36,462 nt of DNA from Actinomycetaceae bacterium (GTDB lineage Bacteria; Actinomycetota; Actinomycetes; Actinomycetales; Actinomycetaceae). Positions within the stretch are counted from its first letter, which is position 1. Every line of letters begins with the position of its first letter. The notes beneath the pieces were generated by a model, which made no database searches, was not told where the DNA came from, and saw only the letters and a program-made list of their open reading frames with translations. A program made the translations under genes and the position numbers. Below, piece after piece: positions 1 through 7,463 of this stretch. Location of the stretch: the NCBI GenBank assembly GCA_012516575.1, contig JAAYWS010000118.1:1-36462 (forward strand), in the 5' to 3' direction.

Positions 1-61
1 AAATTAGGGAAAATCGAACTATCCGAAGATAGTCTGCGGATAGTTCGATTTTCCCTAATTT
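1..61. terminator. 25-bp perfect inverted repeat at window edge
   Basis: Bases 1-25 and 37-61 are perfect reverse complements around an 11-base loop (26-36). The stem is unusually long and has no mismatch. A run of T lies within the right arm (TTTTCCC) and the arm ends in AATTT, so it could act as a terminator for a gene left of the window, or for both strands. It may be cut by the window edge, so a repeat or mobile-element origin cannot be excluded. Confidence 0.5.
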
Positions 62-210
62 CAAGTTGTTCTAACCCTGAAACAGTCATCAAATCAGCAG
101 ATTAGGCGCCACCAGCCGCGCTGGAGGTACAACGCCAAGCACTAAATAGCGCTACCGACTATTAAAAATGTGCCGATTCTTAAAAATCTGCGGCACAGCA
201 TTTAAACGAA

Positions 211-249
211 TAAAAAGTTGGAGTTGCGGAATATCCGCAACTCCAACTT
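211..249 (-). terminator. Rho-independent terminator of rpsT
   Basis: Bases 215-230 and 234-249 form a perfect 16-bp stem with a 3-base ATA loop. Read on the minus strand the stem runs into TTTTTA (plus 211-216), the expected U-tract. It lies about 50 bases after the rpsT stop codon in the right orientation. Confidence 0.85.
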
Positions 250-296
250 AAGTATCAAGAAGATTCAGGCGCGCTAATGTAAGCGCGTACCGCGTC

Positions 297-563
297 TTAC
301 TTGCTGAGCTTATTGATTTGCTTAGCGAGCTTCGACTTGCGGTTAGCAGCCTGATTCTTGTGGATAACACCCTTGGAAACAGCCTTGTCAAGCTTGCGGC
401 CTGCAACCTGGAGAGCTTCGGCAGCCGCGTCAGCATCGCCAGAGGCGATAGCTTCGCGGGTCTTGCGTACATACGTCTTCAACTCAGTCTTTACAGCCTG
501 GTTACGGATACGACGCTTCTCGTTGGTCTTGTTACGCTTCTTCTGGGACTTAATGTTTGCCAC
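297..563 (-). CDS. rpsT: 30S ribosomal protein S20
   Basis: This encodes an 88-residue, very basic protein that begins [18 protein letters not shown], the signature start of ribosomal protein S20, which binds 16S rRNA early in 30S subunit assembly. The length is the usual one for the family, and the alanine-rich middle ([12 protein letters not shown]) followed by [15 protein letters not shown] fits S20 helices 2 and 3. The start is GTG at 563-561, because the conserved MANIK reads from there and a modest AAAGAG ribosome-binding site lies upstream. It is monocistronic or the last gene of a unit, with a strong terminator at 211-249 and a candidate promoter at 721-748. S20 genes are often autoregulated in bacteria; the long leader here would allow that, but this is not shown. 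Confidence 0.97.
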   Translation of the reverse strand: MANIKSQKKRNKTNEKRRIRNQAVKTELKTYVRKTREAIASGDADAAAEALQVAGRKLDKAVSKGVIHKNQAANRKSKLAKQINKLSK

Positions 564-586
564 TTGTTACTCTTTCAGTTCTCGTA

Positions 587-606
587 CGTGCGTTTTGGCA
601 CGCACG
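587..606 (-). promoter_or_regulatory. Leader hairpin upstream of rpsT
   Basis: CGTGCGT (587-593) and ACGCACG (600-606) form a 7-bp stem with a 6-base loop, 24 bases before the rpsT GTG start. In the transcript it would sit just upstream of the ribosome-binding site. A role in leader control of S20 is possible but purely inferred. Confidence 0.35.
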
Positions 607-720
607 AAAGGAATACGGTCGGTGAGAGGTTTGCCGCAACCGGACTGTAGGAGTGGGGACCCCGTGGTTATGGTTATCGGCGGACTCGCGCACCCGACCC
701 GGTGAGAAAGTCCGTTAGCC

Positions 721-748
721 AGTTTAACAGGAAGGCAGACAGCAACAA
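721..748 (-). promoter_or_regulatory. Candidate rpsT promoter
   Basis: On the minus strand TTGTTG (plus 743-748) is followed after 16 bases by TAAACT (plus 721-726), a 4/6 match to each of the -35 and -10 consensus hexamers. It would give an rpsT leader of about 150 bases. The spacing is acceptable but the match is only moderate. Confidence 0.35.
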
Positions 749-809
749 AGAAGAAAGCCAACTAAAAAGCCGTGTATCTAGTCACGTGTACATCGTTGTT
801 AAGGAAGCA

Positions 810-1388
810 TTACGTGGACGAGAAATGCTGTTTAATTGCTTGGACGACGGCGTCATAAATTTTTCGATCTAGCTGGGCACCTTCACGCCGTACTTGACTT
901 ATATGAGTGATTAACAGCCGGTCAATCCGTACTTCCGACTCGCGTCTTTTCGCGTCCCAAGCACCGGTTCCAATATCGAACCAATACCTACCAGATCGCG
1001 CTTCCCATGCGGCATTTTTCGAATGATCTTTAGACGAGGTTTGCGCGAAAATAATGTGGTCGTCCAAATCCGCTAGGACCAGAACTGGCCGGTCTTTACC
1101 GCGTCCGTCGTTCTCTTCAAAAGGTACCCATGTCCAGACGATTTCACCCGGATCGGGGATATTGTCTCGGCGCGGATGGTATTCAAAATCGGGTAGGCCG
1201 TATTGATCAACGTCGTATTCAACAGCAGGATCATCTGGGCCGGGAAGCCAGCCGGAGAAAGGCGTCCGGCGAGCTATCGAGTGGAATGTGGGCACGTCAA
1301 CACGAGTATTTATCTTCGGTGTGAGGCTTTTTCCTACCCGCGCACCGGCACGACGAACAACCCGTCCAAGAGTATTAAACAGGTGCAC
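810..1388 (-). CDS. PemK/MazF-family toxin-like protein
   Basis: This is a 192-residue protein whose middle, from about residue 80 (PGEIVWTWVPFEENDGRGKDRP then VLVLA, written here in two parts), matches the start of the PemK/MazF fold: a PGEIVW strand, a basic loop and the KDRPVLVL strand. Known family members are ribosome-independent mRNA endonucleases. The N-terminal 75 residues are a charged extension not needed for the fold. The start is GTG at 1388, with AAGG six bases upstream. It begins 8 bases after the PH-domain gene stop, so the two are probably cotranscribed. No small antitoxin gene lies beside it, which fits the stand-alone PemK-like proteins common in actinobacteria better than a classical toxin-antitoxin pair. 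Toxicity is not established. Confidence 0.75.
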   Translation of the reverse strand: MHLFNTLGRVVRRAGARVGKSLTPKINTRVDVPTFHSIARRTPFSGWLPGPDDPAVEYDVDQYGLPDFEYHPRRDNIPDPGEIVWTWVPFEENDGRGKDRPVLVLADLDDHIIFAQTSSKDHSKNAAWEARSGRYWFDIGTGAWDAKRRESEVRIDRLLITHISQVRREGAQLDRKIYDAVVQAIKQHFSST

Positions 1389-1396
1389 GAAAAACC

Positions 1397-1900
1397 TTAG
1401 GGGCGCTCAGTGCGAGTAGTCGGACCGTGGAAAAGCAAGTCCGTGAGTTCAACATGAACCTGTTCCACCTTGGGTACATCGTGGAGCTGTAACGGATTAT
1501 CTGCTGAAGTCTCTAAAATAATGGTGCCTGCTCCGCTCAAGCGGTCCATGAACCCGCGTTCGTAGGCCACATTCGAGATTCCAGAGAGCGGGATATCATG
1601 CCCAGTTTTCGTGATAATTCCTGAGCGGGTAATAACTCGCCTATTGGTAATCGTATAGGTGGAGGTAATCCATTGCAGCCACGGATAGCCAAAAACAACG
1701 AGCACTAAGATAACCGAAGTTCCAACGATCACCCAGTTAACCCATGACGGCACAGAATCCGGCAAAAGAAGAAAGGCGCTAATAGCTGCAAGTATGACAA
1801 TTATTAGGCCGACCACATTCCAAAATAAAGCTTTCGGGTGTTCATGCATATGCCGAACGATGACTTCATCGCGGCCAAGAAGTTTTTCCGGTAGTCCCAT
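1397..1900 (-). CDS. PH domain-containing membrane protein
   Basis: This is a 167-residue protein with two adjacent hydrophobic helices (about residues 28-47 and 54-76). They are followed by a bacterial PH-like (bPH2/YdbS) domain starting near WITSTYTITNRRVITRSG, with the typical motif of a variable strand, TITNRRVI, then IPLSGISNV. Proteins of this architecture are small membrane-anchored PH-fold proteins of mostly unknown function; some affect envelope stress or secretion. It starts at ATG 1900 with a poor ribosome-binding site, and the PemK-like gene follows after 8 bases. The gene is divergent from the dehydratase gene at 2074, with a 170-base shared upstream region. Confidence 0.8.
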   Translation of the reverse strand: MGLPEKLLGRDEVIVRHMHEHPKALFWNVVGLIIVILAAISAFLLLPDSVPSWVNWVIVGTSVILVLVVFGYPWLQWITSTYTITNRRVITRSGIITKTGHDIPLSGISNVAYERGFMDRLSGAGTIILETSADNPLQLHDVPKVEQVHVELTDLLFHGPTTRTERP

Positions 1901-1997
1901 ATAGCCGATTGTGCCATAAAAACCGGCGCTGGCGGCGTATCCAGCGGTGATAGGTCACATTTAGTAATAGATCATCAACGTGGGATCGGTTACGACC

Positions 1998-2038
1998 CTG
2001 CGTGCTCACGCAGTTGAGCGAGATTCGCTGGTTATAAT
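1998..2038 (+). promoter_or_regulatory. Candidate promoter with overlapping dyad, dehydratase gene
   Basis: A perfect -10 hexamer TATAAT lies at 2033-2038, about 35 bases before the dehydratase start. No good -35 sits at 16-18 bases. Instead a dyad, CTGCGTG CT CACGCAG (1998-2013), overlaps the -35 position, which is where a regulator could bind. The -10 is clear; the operator role is a guess. Confidence 0.4.
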
Positions 2039-2073
2039 CGTTTCAGTTCTATTCGTAGTTAAAGGCAGAATTG

Positions 2074-3891
2074 ATGTTTGGAAATAGCCTTCTAGTTCGC
2101 ACCACCGCATTGGTCATATGGGATGTTCTGGCATGGATCGCCGCATCAATGATCGTTTCCGGTTTGCGTTATTCGTGGGATCTCAGCCGTGTGGACTGGG
2201 TTGCCATTATCGTGTACACAGCAATTGCCATGTTTATTTTCTTTGGCATCGGATTTGCTACCAAGCTACATATCGCAAAATTCCGTATTGGGTCCTTTGA
2301 GGAATCTTTGTGGCTGAGCAGTACAGTCTTCGTTTCTGCTGTGGTTAGCCTTGCTATTTCATGGTTTTTCCCTCCTGGGGACACTTTTGTGCCGATTATC
2401 TACGCAGTCACACTACCTTTCTTAGTAATTGTTCTAGTGCTCAGCGGTCGAGCTGGATTTCGGGTGCTGAAGAACTATATGCGTCGAGGATCACCTGAAG
2501 CTAAGCCGACCCTTTTGGTAGGTGCGGGGACGCTGGCCTACCAGATTATCCGGTTGGTTGAAGACGATCCGAACTCTGCTTATGACATTGTGGGAATGGT
2601 TGATGACGCCCCGAATAAGCGTCATTTACATTTAGGTTCGGTACGAGTTCTCGGTACGCTCGAGGACATTCCCCACATTGTCCGCAAACACAATGTGGCG
2701 CAGGTACTGCTTGCTATTTCCAATGCGGATAGGAAGCTAGTCAATCGAGTGTCAGAATTAACTGGTGGAGCTACCGGGCCAGAGTTACTGGTGATGCCAC
2801 CACTATCTGAAATGGCTGGCCGATCAACCGATCTGCGTTCCATGCGCAAGATCAATATTATGGACGTACTAGGCCGAGGCCAGGTACAAACTGATCTGTC
2901 CCAGATCGCTGGTTATATTAATGGCAAACGAGTATTAGTCACCGGCGCGGGTGGTTCGATCGGTTCAGAAATATGCCGTCAGGTACATAAACTGGGACCA
3001 CAAGAGCTTATTATGCTGGACCGGGACGAGTCAGCTTTACACGGCATTTCTCTAGACATTTACAATAATGCGCTGCTTAACACTCCCGATATTGTGCTTA
3101 ACGATATTCGCGATTACGAGGCGCTCCGCAAAGTTTTCGAAACCCATCGTCCGCATGTCGTGTTCCACACCGCGGCACTCAAACACCTTCCGATGCTCGA
3201 ACAGTATCCAGAAGAAGGATGGAAAACGAACGTATTTGGTACCCTCAACCTGCTACGTCTAGCCAAAGAATTCAATGTTGACCGGTTCGTCAATATTTCT
3301 ACCGATAAAGCTGCTAATCCGACGACGGTACTCGGACGTACTAAGCGGCTTGCCGAACGCTTAACCGTGTATTTTGCAAAGGAGAGCACCGGAAAATTCC
3401 TCTCAGTACGTTTTGGAAATGTGCTTGGCTCACGAGGATCCATGTTGTGGACTTTCCAAAAGCAGATAGACGAAGGCGGGCCGATTACGGTCACCCACCC
3501 GGATGTTGAACGTTACTTCATGACGATTCCGGAGGCATGCGCTCTTGTTATCCAAGCCGGCGCGATTGGTCGGGACGGGGAAGTGCTCGTGCTCGATATG
3601 GGTGAACCGGTCAAGATCCTTGACGTAGCGAAGAAGATGATCGCCCTGCAAAACCGCCCGATAGATATTGTTTTCACGGGCCTTCGGCCAGGGGAAAAAA
3701 TGACTGAAGTATTGGTCAACGAGGGCGACACGGAAGAGCGGCCTTTCCACCCGTTGATTTCTCATTCAACGGTGGACGAGATCGCCCCGGAAGATCTTGA
3801 AGGGATTAAGACTGAAACGCTCGCTTCGGAGTTAGATGCTTACAAGCGTGGAGCAGGTGTAACCGCTGACCAAGTCCAAGGCGGGGTTTAA
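2074..3891 (+). CDS. Membrane NDP-sugar 4,6-dehydratase (PglF/CapD type)
   Basis: This 605-residue protein has the full PglF/WbpM/CapD layout. Four membrane helices lie in about residues 10-125, a Rossmann-like CoA-binding domain starts at LLVGAGTLAYQ (147-157), and a short-chain dehydrogenase domain starts at VLVTGAGGSIGSE (287-299). Family members convert UDP-GlcNAc to the 4-keto-6-deoxy sugar at the inner membrane face, the first step to amino-dideoxy sugars. The STDK motif is present at 409-412, followed by TTVLGRTKR. Leu420 occupies the place where PglF-like enzymes usually carry Met and classical SDRs carry Tyr. ATG 2074 is chosen over TTG 2071 because AAAGG at 2061-2065 is well spaced. 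The convergent aminotransferase at 3970-5163 is the likely next enzyme. The exact product stereochemistry cannot be read from sequence. Confidence 0.9.
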   Translation: MFGNSLLVRTTALVIWDVLAWIAASMIVSGLRYSWDLSRVDWVAIIVYTAIAMFIFFGIGFATKLHIAKFRIGSFEESLWLSSTVFVSAVVSLAISWFFPPGDTFVPIIYAVTLPFLVIVLVLSGRAGFRVLKNYMRRGSPEAKPTLLVGAGTLAYQIIRLVEDDPNSAYDIVGMVDDAPNKRHLHLGSVRVLGTLEDIPHIVRKHNVAQVLLAISNADRKLVNRVSELTGGATGPELLVMPPLSEMAGRSTDLRSMRKINIMDVLGRGQVQTDLSQIAGYINGKRVLVTGAGGSIGSEICRQVHKLGPQELIMLDRDESALHGISLDIYNNALLNTPDIVLNDIRDYEALRKVFETHRPHVVFHTAALKHLPMLEQYPEEGWKTNVFGTLNLLRLAKEFNVDRFVNISTDKAANPTTVLGRTKRLAERLTVYFAKESTGKFLSVRFGNVLGSRGSMLWTFQKQIDEGGPITVTHPDVERYFMTIPEACALVIQAGAIGRDGEVLVLDMGEPVKILDVAKKMIALQNRPIDIVFTGLRPGEKMTEVLVNEGDTEERPFHPLISHSTVDEIAPEDLEGIKTETLASELDAYKRGAGVTADQVQGGV

Positions 3892-3906
3892 CTAAAGACA
3901 GTACTA

Positions 3907-3943
3907 AGTAGGGTGGGCACTTCATGGAAGCGCCCACCCTACT
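3907..3943. terminator. Bidirectional terminator between convergent genes
   Basis: AGTAGGGTGGGC (3907-3918) and GCCCACCCTACT (3932-3943) form a perfect 12-bp GC-rich stem with a 13-base loop. It lies midway between the ends of the dehydratase gene (3891) and the aminotransferase gene (3970), so it can serve both strands. Neither side has a long T-run. Confidence 0.75.
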
Positions 3944-3969
3944 CGTATCTACAAATCGCCTAAGCAGGT

Positions 3970-5163
3970 TTAAGAAACGATCGACGCAGCCGTGTCGGTT
4001 ACGTACTGAACCTGCTCATCGGTAAGAACCGTGTGGAGCGGTAGCGTTAGCATCTTCTCGTACTGGGCGTAAGCATTCGGATAGTCCCTAATATCAAAGC
4101 CCAAATCCCGATAAGCAGTAAGCATAGGCAGCGGCTTGTAATGCACATTGCAAGACACTCCAGCCTTCGCCATCTCCACAATAAACGCGTTGCGGTCAGC
4201 TTCCGTCCAGCCTGGACGAGAAAGCATGTACAGGTGACGCGAGGACTCCCAGTCTTCGCCTACGTGGGCAAGTGATTCAAAACCAAGCGGAAGCAAAGCG
4301 GCGTCGTACGCTTCAACGATTTGCCGACGGCGATCAAGCACACTGTCATAACGTCGTAACTGAGAAAGTCCCAGCGCGGCAGTAATATCGGGCATATTCA
4401 TCTTGTAGCCAGGGAACGCAATATCGTATTCCCACGAGCCGATCTTGGACTTTTCGAGTGCTGACTTGGACTGGCCATGCAAAATAGTCATTTTGGCAAG
4501 GCGCATTAGCTCGTCGTGGTCGACCGGAAGACCCTTACGCCACGTTAACGCCCCGCCTTCCGCCGTCGTCAGATTCTTCACCGCATGGAAAGAAAACGCG
4601 GTGAAATCACCAATATTTCCGGCATGTAAACCGGCACGTTTGGCACCAAGTGAATGTGCTCCGTCGACGATTACCGCAACCCGGGCAATAGCTTCCTGAA
4701 CCCTGTTTCTCGGAGAGAAGAGGGAGATCTTGGACAGTAGCGCCGCGCGAATCGCGTCCACATCCACTGGAACGCCGGCTAAATCAACCGGGATAATCGC
4801 TTTGGTACGATCAGTAACCGCGTCAACCCACGTCTCTGGAGCAACGAAATATGAGCCGGGTGCCGTGTCAACCATACGGATCGTGGCTCCCACATGGGCG
4901 ATAACTGCAGCAGAAGCCGTATACGTGTAGGCGGGGACAATTACTTCATCACCGGGGCCGACGCCGAGTAGACGCAACGCAGTTTCCAAACCTGCGGTAG
5001 CTGAATTAACGAGCAACGTATCGCCGCTGTCGCAGTATTCGGTGAGCTCGTGACGGAATTCTTCACCGATCGGACCGGAAGTGATCCAACCAGATTTCAA
5101 AACTTGCACAACGAGATCAATATCTTCATCACGAACATCTGGTGGAGAAAACGGAATCTGCAT
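3970..5163 (-). CDS. DegT/DnrJ/EryC1 sugar aminotransferase
   Basis: This is a 397-residue PLP enzyme of the nucleotide-sugar aminotransferase family (PglE, PseC, ArnB and relatives), which add an amino group to 4-keto sugars. The N-terminal SGWITSGP motif, the VNSATAGLETAL segment and VIVPAYTYTAS (about 74-84) are typical. DGAHSLG (167-173) carries the residues that hold the PLP ring, and FSFHAVKNLTTAEGG places the Schiff-base lysine at Lys196. The start at ATG 5163 has AAGGA upstream. Length is normal and no key residue is missing. Together with the dehydratase next door it would give a UDP-4-amino-4,6-dideoxy-N-acetylhexosamine. No PglD-like acetyltransferase is in the window, so the 4-amine may stay free, as in the AATGal sugar of pneumococcal teichoic acid. 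Confidence 0.9.
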   Translation of the reverse strand: MQIPFSPPDVRDEDIDLVVQVLKSGWITSGPIGEEFRHELTEYCDSGDTLLVNSATAGLETALRLLGVGPGDEVIVPAYTYTASAAVIAHVGATIRMVDTAPGSYFVAPETWVDAVTDRTKAIIPVDLAGVPVDVDAIRAALLSKISLFSPRNRVQEAIARVAVIVDGAHSLGAKRAGLHAGNIGDFTAFSFHAVKNLTTAEGGALTWRKGLPVDHDELMRLAKMTILHGQSKSALEKSKIGSWEYDIAFPGYKMNMPDITAALGLSQLRRYDSVLDRRRQIVEAYDAALLPLGFESLAHVGEDWESSRHLYMLSRPGWTEADRNAFIVEMAKAGVSCNVHYKPLPMLTAYRDLGFDIRDYPNAYAQYEKMLTLPLHTVLTDEQVQYVTDTAASIVS

Positions 5164-5267
5164 AACGGTCCTTATCAGTTAACTAAGTGCGGTTACCGAC
5201 TACCTTACACCGGTGGGCAAAGCACGCGGTGATGAACGTCGAACGGTGTCCTCAAATCTCGCAGGGT

Positions 5268-6257
5268 TTATTCGACGACTCCGAGCCAAGCACCATCAGC
5301 GCCAAAGGCGTGGTTCTCTCCGTCAATTTCTTTTGTGGTGTTTTCGATCATGAGGCAGTCTTCGAAGTAGTACCACGTCCCGTTATCCCACAGCCAATCA
5401 GTTTCAATTAGTTCGCCACTGGTAGTGGCATACAACCATTTTCCACGAACCAACACCCAGCCCGTAGCCATTGTCCCGTCCGAACGGAAATGGTAGTGCG
5501 GACCGTGGTATCCGAATGGGCCCGCCGGGGTGTATCGGGGTGGTCCCATGGAGGTGTATCGTAGCCCGTAGTAAATGAAACCGTCAGCACCGATAGACCA
5601 TGCGTAGTGGTTACTTTCCATTAATCCATGAGTGAAGAAGTACCATGCTCCGTCCATATACTTCCAGCCACTGGCTGGAGTTCCATCCGATTCAGCGTAG
5701 AACCATACGGTGGCGACCATACTACTTAAAGGTTTGCTGTATCCAGAAACCTGCTGCCAGCCAGTGATCATAGAACCGTCCGGGCCAAGCAGGTATTCTT
5801 TGCCGTTGTCATTAAACGGGTACTTGCTGTGGAGCATGACTCCAGTAGCGTCAAAGTAGTACCACTTACCGTTCAATGGCAGCCAAGATGATGCGAGCAT
5901 CTTTCCATCGCTGGAGAAGTAATACCAATTGTCGCCGCTTTGAAGCCACGAAGACGTGAGCATTCGCCCGTCACTGGAGAAGTAATACCAGGTATCGTTC
6001 CACTCCAACCACGTAAAAGCCAGCATGTGGCCCTGGTCGTCAAAGTAATACCAGTTGTTATTCCACGCTAGCCAAGACGAAATGAGTCTGGTGCCGGAAG
6101 CGTCGAAGTAGTACCACTCACCAGCTTCCTCTTGCCATCCAGTGTTTGGCGTTGCTTGTGCTTCGCTAACAAATGTAGTTAGGCCAAGACCAGCAATCAA
6201 TGCTAGTGAAGCCAGAGCGGCGGTGATTTTTCTTTGTAGTGTAAGAATCGTAGTCAT
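5268..6257 (-). CDS. Secreted choline-binding repeat protein A
   Basis: This is a 329-residue exported protein with a signal peptide (residues 1-35: basic start, hydrophobic core, ending SEAQAT) and then about 11 choline-binding/CW_binding repeats. Five near-canonical units follow each other at about 45-150, of the form SWL...NWYYF...G.ML. The middle holds degenerate units and a Pro/Tyr/His-rich insert (YTSMGPPRYTPAGPFGY). The C-terminus ends in a GADGAWLG cap shared with its neighbours. No enzymatic domain is visible, so it resembles pneumococcal proteins that are mostly binding modules, such as CbpF. The start is ATG 6257 because the signal peptide begins there; the longer TTG reading has no signal peptide and overlaps the gene before it. 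It follows gene B after 53 bases and probably shares its transcript. Confidence 0.88.
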   Translation of the reverse strand: MTTILTLQRKITAALASLALIAGLGLTTFVSEAQATPNTGWQEEAGEWYYFDASGTRLISSWLAWNNNWYYFDDQGHMLAFTWLEWNDTWYYFSSDGRMLTSSWLQSGDNWYYFSSDGKMLASSWLPLNGKWYYFDATGVMLHSKYPFNDNGKEYLLGPDGSMITGWQQVSGYSKPLSSMVATVWFYAESDGTPASGWKYMDGAWYFFTHGLMESNHYAWSIGADGFIYYGLRYTSMGPPRYTPAGPFGYHGPHYHFRSDGTMATGWVLVRGKWLYATTSGELIETDWLWDNGTWYYFEDCLMIENTTKEIDGENHAFGADGAWLGVVE

Positions 6258-6310
6258 TATCCAATTAAAGTGTCGGAAGAATCGAAGGTAAAGGTGCGCT
6301 GTCACTAACC

Positions 6311-7267
6311 TTATGGACGCCAAGCTCCAGAACTGTAGAAATACTCTTGTTTACCGTTAACGGTGTGGTATCCGTTGCGAAGCATCTTTGAATCAGCATC
6401 AAAGTAGTACCAGTAGCCGCCCACGTAACGCCACGCGTTCGTTGCTAGCGCACCCGATGAATCAGCGTAATACCAGTCGCCGCCACCAAGGTTAATCCAT
6501 CCGGTTGCCATAGCTCCGGTCGAATCAAAGTAGTAGGGGACATTTTTGATCTCGAAACGACGATTCATAACCAGAAAGAAGGGTTCGCTATCGTTTTGCG
6601 GGACGTGGAAGTAGTACCACTTGCCATTAATGTATCGCCAATCATTACTGACGAGCCTGCCGTCAGGATCTGCGTATTCCCATGCTATTTCACCGTCAGA
6701 AAAAACTGAGATCCATCCGGTTGCCATCGCGCCGTTTTCGTAGAAATAGTAGACAAATTCGTCGCCATCTTCAGTGTAGTAGCCTTCGAAACAGTCAGAT
6801 GCCATACGTGCATAATCGGTAAACCAATACCAAGTCCCGTTGAGATGACGCCATTCTTCTGCCACAAGAGCACCGGAAGGAGTCGCGTACGCCCATGTGC
6901 TATCGCACCAAGAACGAATATGGTTATCATCTGCCGGGTAGTAGAAATCAACCTGTACCCACCCGGTATTATGCATGGCACCGTTGGAAGCAAAAGCATA
7001 CTGTTTGCCGCTGATTTCCTCGGTGGTGTTAGCTAGCATTTTGCCTTCGGCGTCGACGTAGTACCATTTGCCGGCGTCAGAAATCCAGCTTGAGGTGAGT
7101 TTGTTACCTCCTGGGCCGAGGAAATACCACGCTCCGTCTTGGAAGGACCAACGTCCTTCTGGAGTTGCTGCTTCGGCGTTGGTAACGAGTGCGGTCAAGC
7201 CGACGCCGGTGAGTAACGCGATCGATGCCAGTGTGGCTATTATTTTCGTGCGTAGTGTACGGATCAT
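6311..7267 (-). CDS. Secreted choline-binding repeat protein B
   Basis: This is a 318-residue protein that starts MIRTLRTK, followed by a hydrophobic core and a VTNAEAA cleavage-like end, then about 12 repeats of the choline-binding type. Several units alternate between WYYF-type hairpins and WRYADSSGAL-type hairpins, as in two-class arrays of choline-binding modules. Its last three units, from about MATGWINLGGGDWYYADSSG onward, closely match the end of protein F. The start is ATG 7267 (TGGAGC five bases upstream), not the longer reading from 7291. A good promoter candidate lies at 7332-7360. Cys residues occur in two degenerate units (SWCDSTW and ASDCFEGYY), which is uncommon in these arrays. 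Binding to phosphocholine is inferred from the neighbouring lic genes. Confidence 0.88.
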   Translation of the reverse strand: MIRTLRTKIIATLASIALLTGVGLTALVTNAEAATPEGRWSFQDGAWYFLGPGGNKLTSSWISDAGKWYYVDAEGKMLANTTEEISGKQYAFASNGAMHNTGWVQVDFYYPADDNHIRSWCDSTWAYATPSGALVAEEWRHLNGTWYWFTDYARMASDCFEGYYTEDGDEFVYYFYENGAMATGWISVFSDGEIAWEYADPDGRLVSNDWRYINGKWYYFHVPQNDSEPFFLVMNRRFEIKNVPYYFDSTGAMATGWINLGGGDWYYADSSGALATNAWRYVGGYWYYFDADSKMLRNGYHTVNGKQEYFYSSGAWRP

Positions 7268-7331
7268 AGTAGCTCCATCGAGTAGACACAATAATCATCT
7301 AGCGGGCGAGGTCGGTTTCGAATCAAACCCT

Positions 7332-7360
7332 TTAATACCCTATCCATCAATCATTGTCAT
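7332..7360 (-). promoter_or_regulatory. Promoter of gene B (and probably A)
   Basis: On the minus strand ATGACA (plus 7355-7360, 5/6 to TTGACA) is followed after 17 bases by TATTAA (plus 7332-7337, 4/6 to TATAAT). It lies about 65 bases before the gene B start and just after the gene C terminator. Confidence 0.5.
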
Positions 7361-7402
7361 CACCAAAGCGGCCTATTGAACGGCTTGTCACCATTTACCA
7401 CA

Positions 7403-7445
7403 AATAAACAGACACCTAAATCTGCGACTTAGGTGTCTGTTTATT
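7403..7445 (-). terminator. Terminator after gene C
   Basis: AATAAACAGACACCTAA (7403-7419) and its perfect complement (7429-7445) form a 17-bp stem with a 9-base loop. It begins 18 bases after the gene C stop codon. On the minus strand the second arm ends TGTTTATTTG, a weak U-rich tail. Confidence 0.8.
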
Positions 7446-7463
7446 AAGTGCGAGAATCAGAAA

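Noticed and set aside
170-196. Weak GTGCCG...CGGCAC stem near the left edge
   Set aside because: It is only 6 bp with a 15-base loop and no conserved position, so it is not distinguishable from chance.
567-805. Possible tRNA or small RNA in the GC-rich rpsT leader
   Set aside because: No cloverleaf with a CCA-type acceptor end or TTC arm could be drawn. The region is better read as promoter and leader.
6258-6323. Upstream extension of repeat protein A
   Set aside because: It starts at TTG, overlaps the gene B stop and would bury the signal peptide 22 residues inside.
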